A stretch of DNA of 64,000 nt, from positions 1,740 through 65,739 of the forward strand of contig VTPC01001069.1 in NCBI GenBank assembly GCA_011009095.1, read 5' to 3'. How positions within the stretch are numbered: position 1 is the first letter of the stretch; every line of letters starts with the position of its first letter. Below, piece by piece: positions 34,017-45,010 of the stretch. The position numbers were made by a program, and so were the translations under genes. The stretch comes from Ignelater luminosus. Lineage: Eukaryota > Arthropoda > Insecta > Coleoptera > Elateridae. A model generated the notes under the pieces. The model saw nothing but the letters and a program-made list of their open reading frames with translations. It did no database searches and was not told where the DNA came from.

Positions 34017-35323
34017 GGGTTTATGAGGTGTCTACTATCTTACATGTTGTTATTATTTACAACCTTATCAGTAATAGAGGTTTGGAGAGGGAGTATCTTC
34101 TTTAACATCCTGTATCTCAAAAACTGACCGTTGTTGCATATAAGTCTATTTAGCAAAAAGCACTTATTTTTCGATATTGTATTACCTCCTGACGTTTGGC
34201 TATACAGTTTGTTGCATTTAAGATGAAGACACTTCCATATTTTCGCTAATTGAAGAAGACCATGTTTGAGTTTTTGTACAGTAATACAGATTGATGACTC
34301 ACATCTTTAAGATAACTCAAATTAATTATGAATTTTAAACAGCCAACTACGACTTCCCAAACAGAGCCAATTCTCGTCATTTTGCTTCGCTTTGGAGATA
34401 TCGAAAAAAGTTACTAGAAAAGATTGTTCAGAATATTATTCTAATCGTGTATACCGGATTTCATTATAAAATTTACGTTTTTAATTTTTTTTGTATTTTC
34501 GTCTATGCGCACAATATTAACTTTATCTTTCCATTAGAGTGCCATGGAAACTAAAAGTTTTAAGTTTAAGATTTATTTTTAATAAAAGTTTAGGTTCAAT
34601 GACACTATTAAATTGAAAATGTCAAATTTTTAGTTTCCATGGCACTCTAATTGAAAAATAAACTTGTAGTTCTAACCCTTATGTAGTAAGAACGTTATTT
34701 TTTAAAGGTTGTAGTGCAAACACGAGAGCGGTACGAACAAACATTCTCGGTAGCAGTATACTACAAAAAATAAATGCTTACGTTCGTTTTCCTATCAAAT
34801 TTAAAGTTAATTTAAAATTTTAAATTCAAATCATAAACCGACAGATGGTGCTTTTGAATGAAAACAAGAATCATAAAGAAAATTAAATCTTCAAGTTGTT
34901 TTGATGGTATGGTGAGTGATGTAATAACCGACAAGCATACGTTCATAACAAGTCTGTTCTGTGACGTTCTCAATTATTTTTTAAATGCAATATTGTGAAT
35001 ATCTCTTTACGTTTTCTTCAGTAGCTGACGTCATGCGCAAACTGAACGTATTTGACACCTACAACCGCTTCACCATTACACATTATACATAATTTAATTG
35101 GTAATACTTTTATGATGCTCATTTTTTTCAAATCTTGTCAATCAATTTGTCACATTGATATTTTGTTTTAAGTTTAATATCTGTTTGTGGGAAGATATTC
35201 TTTGGCACTCATTTCATTTTCAATTATTTTAAAAATAAAAAAAATTATTTTTATTTGAGTTTAATTCTGTTTAGACAAAATGATAATAAGAAGTAAAAAT
35301 AATAAAATATAACCTTTAATGTA
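34017..35323. other. 1.3 kb spacer with one small hairpin element
   Basis: No gene. Apart from the 117-bp hairpin at 34534-34650, the sequence is AT-rich and unrecognised. Confidence 0.4.
34534..34650. repeat. 117-bp hairpin element with perfect 23-bp inverted ends
   Basis: TTAGAGTGCCATGGAAACTA (plus AAA) at the left, and its exact complement TAGTTTCCATGGCACTCTAA at the right, around an AT-rich loop. Size and ends fit a very short MITE. Flanking bases give no certain target duplication; a TA or TTAA-type site is possible. Confidence 0.75.
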
Positions 35324-36596
35324 CGAGGGTGGTCTACAAAGTTTCCAACCTAACAAAGATACAAGACATTTTTTCTGAAATTTTTTTTTTATTTTTCGAC
35401 ATAGTCTCCTTGTAACTCTACACACTTCTCCCAGCGATGCTCCCATCTCTGTAACCCGTCCAAATAGTACTCGGCATTTTTCTCTGCAAAATAATTGTTC
35501 ACGAAGGTGATTGCCTCTTCATTTGACGAAAATCTTTGTCCTCCGAGCGCAATTTTTAGATGAGGGAACAAAAAGAAGTCGCTTGGGGCTAGATCTGGTG
35601 AGTAAGGCGGATGGTCAAGCAGTTCAAACCGTAATTCGTAGATTTTCGCCATGGCAACCGCTGAGGTGTGAGACGGTGCGTTGTCTTGGTGAAACAGGAT
35701 TTTCTTTTTCTGCAAATGTGGCCGTTTTTTTCGCAAGTTCTGCCTTCAGCTTGTCAAGTAATGATGCATAGTATGCTCCTGTAATGGTTTTTCCTTTTTG
35801 AATATAATCGATTAAAATAACTCCATGACTATCCCAAAAAACAGTTGCCATCACTTTCCCAGCCGAAAAAACAGTTTTTGCTTTTTTTGGAGCCGGTTCC
35901 CCCTTTACAGTCCACTGTTTGGACTGTATTTTTGTTTCGGGCGTATAATGGTGTATCCAAGTTTGACCTACAGTAATTAATCAACGTCTAAACTGCGCCA
36001 AAAGAGCGTTGGAAATATTCATTCGAACACGTTTTTGGTCTAACGTGAGCAAACGCGGCACCCAACGCGCGGACAGCTTTCTCATGCCTAAATGTTGATT
36101 TAATATGTGACAAACGCGTTCTTTTGACATGTTCATAACCTCTGCTATCTCTCTCACTTTAATTCGGCGGTCGTCTAGCACCATTTGGTGAACTTTGGCG
36201 ATGTTTTCGTCGGTAGTTGCAGCTTTTGGACGTCCCGAACGTTCATCGTCTCCCAAGCTCTTACGGCCACGTTTAAATTCAGCAGCCCAAAATTTCACTG
36301 TGGTAAATGATGGTGCAGAGTCCCCATACACAGAATCCGACTCATCTTTTATTTGCGAAGGCGTATTGCTTTTCAAAAACAAATATTTAATGACAGCTCG
36401 ATACTCGATTTTGCCCATTTTCACAAAAAAACTCACATCAACTCACTCAAACGACTGTTACATAAAAACTGCGCGTCCAAAATGGCTGAAACTTTGGTGA
36501 GTAACTGTCAGCAGATGAACAACGAAATTCAGTAGCTTTTATTTACGAGTGCTGCCATCTTCACGTTGAGGTCGGAAACTTTTCAGACCACCCTCG
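35324..36596 (-). mobile_element. mariner transposon (about 1.27 kb), TA target
   Basis: Inverted ends CGAGGGTGGTCTACAAAGTT and, on the other strand, CGAGGGTGGTCTGAAAAGTT continue as TCC[AG]ACCT. TA dinucleotides flank both (35322-35323 and 36597-36598). Total length and a single transposase frame inside are typical of mariner. The element lies in reverse orientation. The two ends differ at a few positions, so the copy has aged. Confidence 0.93.
35386..36436 (-). pseudogene. mariner transposase pseudogene (D,D34D family, first Asp lost)
   Basis: Reading down from ATG at 36436: residues 1-151 form the paired helix-turn-helix DNA-binding domain, with EYRAVIKYLFLKSNTPSQI, DSAPSFTTVKFWAAEF, RSGRPKAATTDENI and MRKLSARWVPRLLTLDQK. 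The frame then breaks at about 35981. Next, VGQTWIHHYTPE appears where the family has VDETWIHHYTPE, so the first catalytic Asp is Gly (35967-35969) and the Glu is Gln. A middle frame (35854-35624) gives VFWDSHGVILIDYIQKGKT. After another shift near 35730, FHQDNAPSHTS (Asp at 35683-35685) and PYSPDLAPSDFFLFPHLK (Asp at 35578-35580) follow, with exactly 34 residues between these two Asp. It ends RWEKCVELQGDYVEK. A small deletion just before VGQTW removes part of the linker. The protein cannot be active. Confidence 0.93.
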
Positions 36597-39500
36597 TACT
36601 ACTTTACAGCTCACGTAATGGAAACAGGCTTTTTCTTTAACCGTTACATTGGAGGGGTTGAGGAAGCAATCGGAGTTGACATACTGTACATGGAAATCAA
36701 CAATTTTATTAATCTTAGATCTTGCCCTGCTAGGAATACACAACCAAGTAAATTGAGCTACCGTGGCACGCCATCTGCTTCCACGTAGTAAACAACTCTC
36801 CACCTTAAGGTTAAGGTTTTATGACGTCAGAATAGCGTTATTCATAGTATTCAGAGAATTTCTCAGAATGAGCTACAAGTCTGTTCAGACAGTGTAGAAC
36901 CAAGTGTTATTTACTATGAGCACTGAAATCTAAAGAATTGTAAAGTTCTAATACAAGGATGTAAGGCACTTTAGTCACAGGAATGATATTATGAACTACA
37001 TTGAATATTTTGTCTATTGAAAACAAAATAAACTTGTATAGATATAATTTTTCACAATCTCACTGACGATTCTAAAACCTCTAACTTTGAAGAAAGTATT
37101 TTATCGATATTTTCTTTTGTCTTTGTGGATATAAAATGAAGAATTAATAATAATTAGAAATATTCTCTTCTTTATGCTTTTGCTGAATTAAGTGTGTCAA
37201 TACATCTAATATATCACCGTAGTTCATACAAAATCTTATAACTACTAAAAAAAATATGATTCAAATGCAGGTTCACTTCATTCTGCCAATGTCCAACCAA
37301 GGTCGCAGATTTTGTGAACCACTCGTTACAAGCGCGTCATACAACTTGATTATCTTAAAATCCAACAAATAGATATTATGACAGTATTTGGTAACTATTC
37401 TAACTTAATAGACGAAATACGACTGAAAATCGACGATTTTTTGCAAAAACCCTTAGTAAGCTTTTTTAAAGATCGCTACAAAGCAAAAGAATTGTAAAAC
37501 TTATTCGTGGACTCTTTAAACATCAGAGTAATACTACAATGTCAACATTTGCTTATTTAAATTTATAAATTTATAAATTCTTCAATTGATATTTATTCAC
37601 AAACGAAGCTTCCAATTTCATTAAAAAGAAGTGACAAGTAACTTACTTTATGAATACCCTGAGGCTACATGCCTTTTACGTCTTTTTTGGGCACGATCTT
37701 ATTTACACAATGTGCATTGAATTTAATTAAAAATATACACGACTTTAATTATCTTCTTCCTTTGTATACAGTTTCATTTAATTAAATAACCACCCTGTTT
37801 TGTTTTTCCCTAATTTTATAAAAAAGTTTCTTTAGTTATTAGGTATATGGTTTAGAATTGTCTAATGGTTTAATAATTTCATACTTCTTTTTTATTGCTG
37901 ATTCTATTTAAATATGTTTTATATAAAAAAAATATACGTTTAAGATAAAAGTAGGTAGATGAATCTGTATAAAGACATTTGATTAATGAGTTCAAATAAA
38001 ACTTATATGAAATGGAAAAGATTGTTTACATTATGGAAGAACAGTTGCATTCCTGTAACTGAATACATTCCATTTGATAGAAAAATCAATATACTATTAT
38101 TATTATTATTATTATTACATATTATATTGCTTCAGTTTTATTAAGTTGTTTTATTAATATCAGGAAAAGTTAGAAAGTCTGAACAACTTTACAATAAATA
38201 ATTGATGTAGGTTAACAAGGTTTGCTTGTAACAAGGTATGAGAAATATGCTCTATTTATTAAACATTATGTTTAGCAACATTGTAGCCCAAATAATTGAT
38301 TCTGTGACCTATTTTCATTGTGTCGGTTTTGCTGCCTATAAAAAATTTGTTGCGTTAACATTTATTTTCACAAATATAGTGATTATAGTTTTTTACTTTA
38401 TAATTCTTAAAAGCAGATTTGTGATGACATTCAGCGGCATGTTCTGCAAACACTTTGATACTCTGATGTTTACTCTTGATGAAACTTTATTCTTTTATCA
38501 ATATTGACACTTTTACATATAATTTTTGAAAGTAATGGAATATACCTTTATTTTCTTTGTTTCTCTTGTCGAAAAGTCTAGTAGTATTTCATTATGTTTT
38601 AAGTAAAATGATTTCAAAACATTAGAAATTAAAAGATAGTGATGGAAATAAATGGCATTTGATGTTAGGTTTTTATTTACTTATTATGTAGAAAAATGAC
38701 ATATGCCTTGACTTAATTTAGAATTTAAATTTTTGTAAATATATGTAACATAAAACCTAACTGAAAATATACATTACCTACGTAAAGAGTATAGGAACGT
38801 ATATCACACGGGGTGTCGAGGTATCAGATTTTTTCTCTACATGCGTGACATATGTTAGGAAGCAGATTAAAATTACTCTTTCCCAGTAAGGAAACCGAGC
38901 TACGAAAGCATTTCAAAGCAGTATAGTATGAAATATGTACCTTGAAAACTGATAAATTATCTACATTGTTGAAGATGTGCTTCCATATGCTTTATAAAAA
39001 AATTCTTAAATATGGTTTTGCGATTTATGTTAGTATAACAGTTGAGAAACAAAAAGTAAGTCAATAATTGTAGGCATTACAGTCTATAATTAAAACGGAT
39101 AAAACTTACGGAATTGGAAAGTTAATGTAGGTGTTTATTATTCAAATATTAAGAATGTTGATAGTAAATATTAGCAATTTGTATGCTGTTTATAATTAAT
39201 TATCCCAGAAAACGTATGTACATATTCCGTAGAAATTCATAAGGTAGAGCAGATCTGTACATTAGATACGTTATTCATAAGTCGCTTTAGAAGCTTTTGA
39301 ATTTAGCAACAAACTCAAACTATGTCTGCAGATGAAGCTTACGCTGTTGTTTACTAGAAGTAGGATATAAAGTGAAAACCAAGTTGTGTTAATAGTTAGA
39401 TACACTCACTGGAATCAAATTGAAAATTTTGCACTTCTTACTACCAAACTATAATAAAAAATACATGCCCATGAAATCAGTTCCCTGCTGCTTCCTTTAG

Positions 39501-41694
39501 CTTTTCCGTTCTAAACTCCGTCAAATACATATGGGATTTTCCTCAACATAGCTTAATAAACATGCTGCTCCCTGCGGATTCATTCAGGATTTAGGAAATG
39601 CTTTACCCTAAATTCTGACTGAAAAACAACTAATAAAATTGAATAAATTTGTTATGTCAATAAGTTGCATTTGTTTATCTGATATTTGATTTACATTTAT
39701 TAAAATTGGGATATTTCTTTAATAAAAACTCCACAATGAAAATATTTCAATCGAATGTAATGTCAAGCAACAATTAATTCTTAACTGTGAAATATAACAG
39801 AATTTAAGAATTATGCATGTTACCTTTTTAGAAGAAGAGAAGTCCACAGACTTCTCAAAGAATCTAAATTAAAAAAATGTGTAGCTTGAACTAGTGATAA
39901 ATTAACTGAGAGTTAATTTAGATCATATGTGGGTTGTCATAGTAATATACGTACTTAAAATATCCACGCAGAAATTAAATAACACACTTTACCACTCCTA
40001 AAAACGCCACACCCACTAATAAACTAATTTAGGTGTCATGTTTGAACAAAAGAAGAGCAACAATAATAAATAGCGTTGTTGAAAACAAGCGATGTTTTAG
40101 TCTGGTTTGTTCACTGAATATTTATTAATGCTGAATATTCTATAATACTGTGCTGTTTCTCTTTGAGTTACCTTTGTTCATAATATCTAAACCTTAAGGG
40201 TTGTATTTAGTAGTTTCAGAGAGAACGCTGCAGACTGAAATTTCCTCAAATTTTGCAAGCAAATACAAACTTTGTCTTTTACTTTTAAAGTGATATCAAT
40301 ACCTGTAGCTATTTAACTCATCAATAGTTTTATGTCTATGCATCGAAAAATTAGAAATTCAGTTTCTAATCAGTTATTAGCATTAATTGACGTAAATTGG
40401 CAAGTGATTAACTTCACTATTGGTTAGAAATTGAAAAAAAAGGAATGCACAGCCACATTTTGCCTTGTTTGAGCGTCAGTTACATCAAATCAGAATGTCG
40501 TTATCGTTTATGTATAGACCACAATTTGCATGCAATACAAAATTAAATTATAGAAAATAATTGAATTATAGAAAACATCTGTAGAACTTAGGCAACCTCT
40601 TTTGCAAATACTGCCGGAGGTTAATTTTTACCTGCACTTTACTGGTCATAAAAGTGTCAACAGTAACTTTGTACATTTCCTTTGTTGTGCATACAAACTA
40701 ATTCTATTCTTCTTCAACAAAAGCTTGAAAGTGAGAAGTCGTTAGTAAGTAGCTATAAATAGTGAATTTTAAAAATTGACCTGCTAACAAATTTATTTTC
40801 TAATGTAGGTGCATGGTAGGTATTTTTATTAGTAGGCACATGTAATACAGAAATTAGAAGAGGTCTTTATCGTAGCTATTAATTAGTAATTAATAGTAAT
40901 TCCAAGTCAAAAAATCAAAATTTGTGTGAAATCTTAGTCAGCAATTGATTATATGATAATAGAAAATGTATTTTTGTACCTTTTTCTATTGTTCTTTTCA
41001 TATTTACGGCTCATCTTTGGTAATGCAAAAAAAGAATAATTTTCTGAAGTGAGGTCTCAAGTAGCAGCTTGTACGCAAAAATGATTAATGACAATAATAA
41101 AATTAAGACTATCGACTATCGCAGATGTTTGATACCCTCCTTTTCTACCTACCTGGAAAGCCTCTCTTCAATTTTTTGATTGTAGAATTTCAAAATTTTA
41201 TTGCCATTGTAGTAGCATACTTCACTGCATCTGTTGGCGATTAGCATGCTTGAATACACCCAGCAGGTAAGAATTTCTGTCTTGGGGTTTATAGTTTTTA
41301 TTTTCTTTTAGTTACTTATTATTATAAGTATTTAGTTCGTCCTCTGAATTGTGCATATTTATAAAATTATAAAACAAATAACAACATATCATCTAATAAA
41401 ATCAATTATATTTAGAAATAAATAAAAATATTAGTAAGTGGATCTCTGTAATAATGTTTTTTGGATTTAGCCTGGCGAACTAAAAAGTTACGAGCACTAG
41501 TTTTAAAAATAATAACAAAAACTAACTAAAATTAATTAACCAAACAAAATTGAAGATGAATTAGTAAAGAAATGAAATAGCTCTTTGAATAAATCAGTAT
41601 TATTATTTTAATTGTAATGAGTCCATTACTACTGACATGCATTAGTATTGTATTTTATTCAAATTTTGAACTTTCATACCAGTATACAGTGTGT
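36597..41694. other. 5.1 kb with no gene seen
   Basis: AT-rich throughout. The plus-strand frame 38238-38507 is hydrophobic and Phe/Ile-rich, as random AT-rich sequence often is, and has no family features. A (TTA)n microsatellite lies at about 38095-38117. I find no transposon termini here. Confidence 0.4.
38095..38117. repeat. (ATT)n microsatellite
   Basis: About eight ATT units. Confidence 0.9.
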
Positions 41695-42695
41695 ACAAGA
41701 TAAGGACGCACAGCGCGGGGATCTTGGAAACGGTAAGAGATACAGAATCGGTTAAATGGGATGAAAGCTGGCTATTTATAGGACTTTTTAGTTCGCGTTT
41801 GCGAAATTTACATATCTTAGATAGTTTCTAAGATATTTAAAAAAAATGCTGATTTCTCGATTTTCGTTTTTATTTCTTCTTTCACTTATTTGAAGAGATA
41901 TCGGAAAAATAAAACCACTTTTTCATTGCCACTTTTTGTTTTCTATTAAAATACCCTAACAAAATTTCTGTAATACGTTTCAGTTTCGAGTAATCATCAT
42001 CAACCTCATTTTTCTAAATGGGCGGAAAAACAATTAAAAATTGTTTTGAATAGCTCTTGTTGTCACGATTCTAATGATGTAAATATGATAAGATTATTTT
42101 GATTCTGATTTTTTTTGTTGAACCCTGCTGTCATTAACTGTGATAACTGCTGTTCTTCAAAATTTTGGTTAAGCACATGATTCTTGATGTAACCCCAGAG
42201 GAAAGAATCTAATGGTGTTAGATCAGGTAATCGTGCAGGCCAGAGTATTGCTGAATGCATTAACTTATAGCATAACAAAACGAAAATAACCCTATCATGT
42301 TTACATCGGTAGAATAGTGACAACAAGAGCTATTTGAAACAATTTTTAATTGTTATTCCTCCCATTTAGAAAAATGAGGTTGATGATGGTTACTCGAAAC
42401 CGAAACGTTGTACATAAATGTTGTTAGCGTATTTTATAGGGCGCAAAAAGTGGAAACGGGAAAGTGGTTTTAGTTTTCCGATATCTCTTCAAATAAATGA
42501 AAGAAAAAGTAAAAACAAAAATCGAGAAATCAACATTTTTTTAAATATCTCAGAAACTATTCAAGATATCTAAGTTTTGCAAACGCGAACAAACGGTCCT
42601 ATACCTAGCCAACTTTCATCCCATTTAGCCGATCCTGTATCTCTTACCGTTTCCAAGAACCCCACGCTGTGCATCCTTATCTTGGACACACTGTA
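41695..42695. mobile_element. 1,001-bp Tc1/mariner-type element with 372-378 bp terminal inverted repeats
   Basis: Left end TACAGTGTGTACAAGATAAG; the right end is the complement of TACAGTGTGTCCAAGATAAG. TA flanks both sides (41693-41694 and 42696-42697). The inverted arms run to GCTCTTGTTGTCAC at 42066 and GTGACAACAAGAGC at 42318, with good pairing throughout (for example CTCATTTTTCTAAATGGG against CCCATTTAGAAAAATGAG). The 251-bp centre keeps a piece of transposase on the minus strand. Mobilisation would need an autonomous relative. The arms are far longer than in ordinary mariners. Confidence 0.88.
42100..42250 (-). pseudogene. Transposase C-terminal fragment in the centre of the 1-kb element
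   Basis: The minus strand reads ILWPARLPDLTPLDSFLWGY, then IKNHVLNQNFEEQQL. This matches the last catalytic block of Tc1/mariner-superfamily transposases, WP.RSPDLTPLDFFLWG[YH][LI]K, in which the Asp of PLD is the third catalytic acidic residue. The rest of the protein is absent: upstream sequence is a short unrelated lead-in and downstream sequence becomes low complexity before the inverted arm. This identifies the parent superfamily and shows that the element arose by internal deletion. Confidence 0.8.
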
Positions 42696-43696
42696 TAGTG
42701 TACACATAAAATTCATATATTCGGTACCATGGACACCAGATTTTATGTGATAGAGAGATTTGATTAAAAAAATTAACTATCATTAATAGAAAATACAATT
42801 AATCAAAAATTGTTCATCTCCGTCAATTATATTTTCAAAAAGTAGTAATCTACAGGGTGATCATTTTAAAACTTCCCATTCTGAATGTTTTGAAAATCAA
42901 AAATATATTGGAATAAATCCAAGAACATTTTCTTATACCGGGATGGAGGACTAAACTATGTACAAAGTTTTCGATTAAAATTCTACCTTTAAGGTCCACT
43001 TTAAAATTTTAAATTGAATGATATGGCATGTAGCACATCAAATTAAAGGTCTTCAATACCAAAATGCAGTGGTGTTTGAAAAAATCAAATCGGTGGTTGG
43101 GTTTCGAAGAATTAATTTTTTTATTTTAATAAAGATGCATTATTAAATTTATCGTACTAGATGCTCAAATTCCGCTCCGTTGGTTGCTAGGCAACGATAA
43201 AGCCTATTTTACTTTACTTATCTAAAATTACGATGAATTTCATTTGATTTCATTCATGCATGAAAACAAAAATTATCTAATTTTAGTAAATCACTAGTAT
43301 ACTAGACTGCAGTTTGTTGCTTATCATCATCTACTAAATCTGGAGAATAAAGAACTTACACATATTATTATGTACTGTTCTCGTTTTATAACACTTGGCC
43401 AAAAGACCTCAAAAGTTTATCTCAAGAACAATTAGAAGTTCACAATTTTGTTTTCTTTCTACATACCATCGATTTATCAAGCCAAAGTGTAAACAGTTTT
43501 CATATCATTAGAAACGGCCCCAACCCACAAACCGAACATATTCTTGAGTAATTGTTGTTATTGCGATGTTGATCTATTTTTGTTGTACTGTTTATTGTTA
43601 TGGTAAAGTAGAAGGATAATTTGGAAACGATAGAATAAGCATCTTTGCGTGTGATATATCCAACCGGTTTTGTAAATCTATTCAGTCAAAAACATC
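42696..43696. other. 1 kb with no certain feature
   Basis: A possible transposon end TACAGGGTGATCATTTTAAA lies at about 42852, but no inverted partner was found. Around 43330-43550 short frames read HIIMYCSR and FYNTWPKDLKSLSQEQL, faintly like LINE C-termini; too weak to call. Confidence 0.35.
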
Positions 43697-43956
43697 TAGA
43701 AATGCAAATCATAACCACGACGAACTCCGTTTTGTTACTTTTTTCAAATTTCGGCGGCCATTTTGACTATGTTTTCGAAGAGATATCAAAAAAATGAAGA
43801 CACCACGTTGTCTTTAGTTGTTGATGTAGAATCCAAATCTGAAGTCAGAATTTCAGAATTAAAAAAAATGCGGACAGACAGACCGACAGACAAACAGACA
43901 GACAGACTTCGCAAATTTAGGAACGACTCCTTTTGAAGTTCGTTGAACATTGTCTT
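43697..43956 (+). repeat. Dispersed repeat family 2 (GACAGACA family), copy 2
   Basis: Same block order as at 1363 and 58615: CGACGAACTCCGTTTTGTTA, TTTCGGCGGCCATTTTGACT, GATATCAAAAAAATGAAGAC and TTGATGTAGAATCCAAATC. A GACAGACA-type tract follows at about 43872-43907, then CTTCGCAAAT and CGACTCCTTTTGAAGTTCGT. Confidence 0.8.
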
Positions 43957-44669
43957 AGTTTCTTACAGGTAACTGCCTCTTTATTCTGGAATCAACCAAT
44001 TCAAAAAGATTACGCTTCATGTAAAAATTGATACATCTGTCAATCACTTTCTCTTCCCAAAACTTTTTGTCTTTAAAAATCTTTTGAATACTAACACCTT
44101 TAGGGGTTCAAAAAACAAATAAACAATATTTTCTCTGAGCAATATGTAACTGACCATGAATCTGGAAGTAATAGTTATGTTTCATATTTAGTCTCATCCT
44201 ACCATTTATAAAAGTACACCATTTTTTCACGTTCGGCACATTTTGAGCAATGTCTTAGACACGTAGCAATCCGCCTCTTTTGAACAAAAATAATTGGCAC
44301 ATTATGCACTATTCTCTGCAATTAACAACATAAAGCACGACCTTTTAGTTTTATGAAATAAAATATCAAAGCCAAACGACATCGCCAGTCGAAATCTGAC
44401 TGTCCCTTCTCCATTTCCAGATCAAATGGTTTTTCATTACGAACATCCATGTCTTTGCTTAGTAATACGTGCGGAAGACATGATACATATACCCTGTCTC
44501 ATTTCTATAATTCCAATCCATTTTAAATTTCTAGCGTTTTCAAAGTTAGATTTAGATTACACGTATTAGTTAAATACATATATGATTAATTAGTTAACAG
44601 CAAACCAAAGAACAACAATAATCTAATGGGAGTAACACAATAAGGTATTGTTACCGACACGACAGAAAT
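43957..44669. other. 0.7 kb with no gene seen
   Basis: AT-rich, no family or repeat match. Confidence 0.4.
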
Positions 44670-45010
44670 TTAGCAGGAATTATAGAAACGAGACAGAGTA
44701 TAGCAGTATGTTGCTGGTAGTAGCAGATTTGGAAAAAACTGATAGCGCAAAGTGTCTAATGTTGTTGCCTTGTCACCACCATAAAGATGAAGAAGTATAC
44801 GTTCCCCTGCCTCAGCGATGGTTAAAACACTGTCATCAGGATCCCTGAAGATAGTTGCAAGTTCATGCAATGCTGGCTTGTTCTGGAACCGAGTGCAGAA
44901 TTTGGTTTTTCCAAAACCGAACAGGGAAGACGTGGTGTCTGTAATGCTCTACAACTTTTAATGAAGACTTTCCTCTGTAATGCATTGGTAAAAAGATGTT
45001 ATCGAAAAAT
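44670..45010 (-). pseudogene. Fragment of a recurrent animal TE-linked protein (TGCDTTS family)
   Basis: The minus strand reads SITDTTSSLFGFGKTKFCTR, then FQNKPALHELATIFRDPDDS and AGERILLHLYGGDKATTLDT, ending LRYQFF. I recognise this order from unnamed, highly repeated proteins in cnidarian and arthropod genomes, which contain H..TGCDTTS...GKGK, then A..F.D, AGE.F...LYG, and SLN.LRY..F. Here the GC of TGCDTTS is missing. The part from 44870 to 44670 is still an open frame of 66 codons; the upstream part is in the same frame. Function is unknown in the family, and I recall it only as a repeated TE passenger or transposon protein. The plus-strand frames at 44648-44848 and 44865-45284 are the antisense of this fragment. 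Confidence 0.55.

Noticed and set aside
38238..38507. Hydrophobic 89-codon frame that could look like a membrane protein
   Set aside because: Phe/Ile/Leu-rich frames are expected from T-rich DNA; no signal or domain evidence and no conserved neighbours.
42850..43160. Further MITE starting TACAGGGTGATCATTTTAAA
   Set aside because: Only one end was found; no inverted partner within the next kilobase.
43330..43560. LINE C-terminus (HIIMYCSR, FYNTWPKDLKSL)
   Set aside because: Similarity rests on a few residues in two frames; too weak without a profile search.
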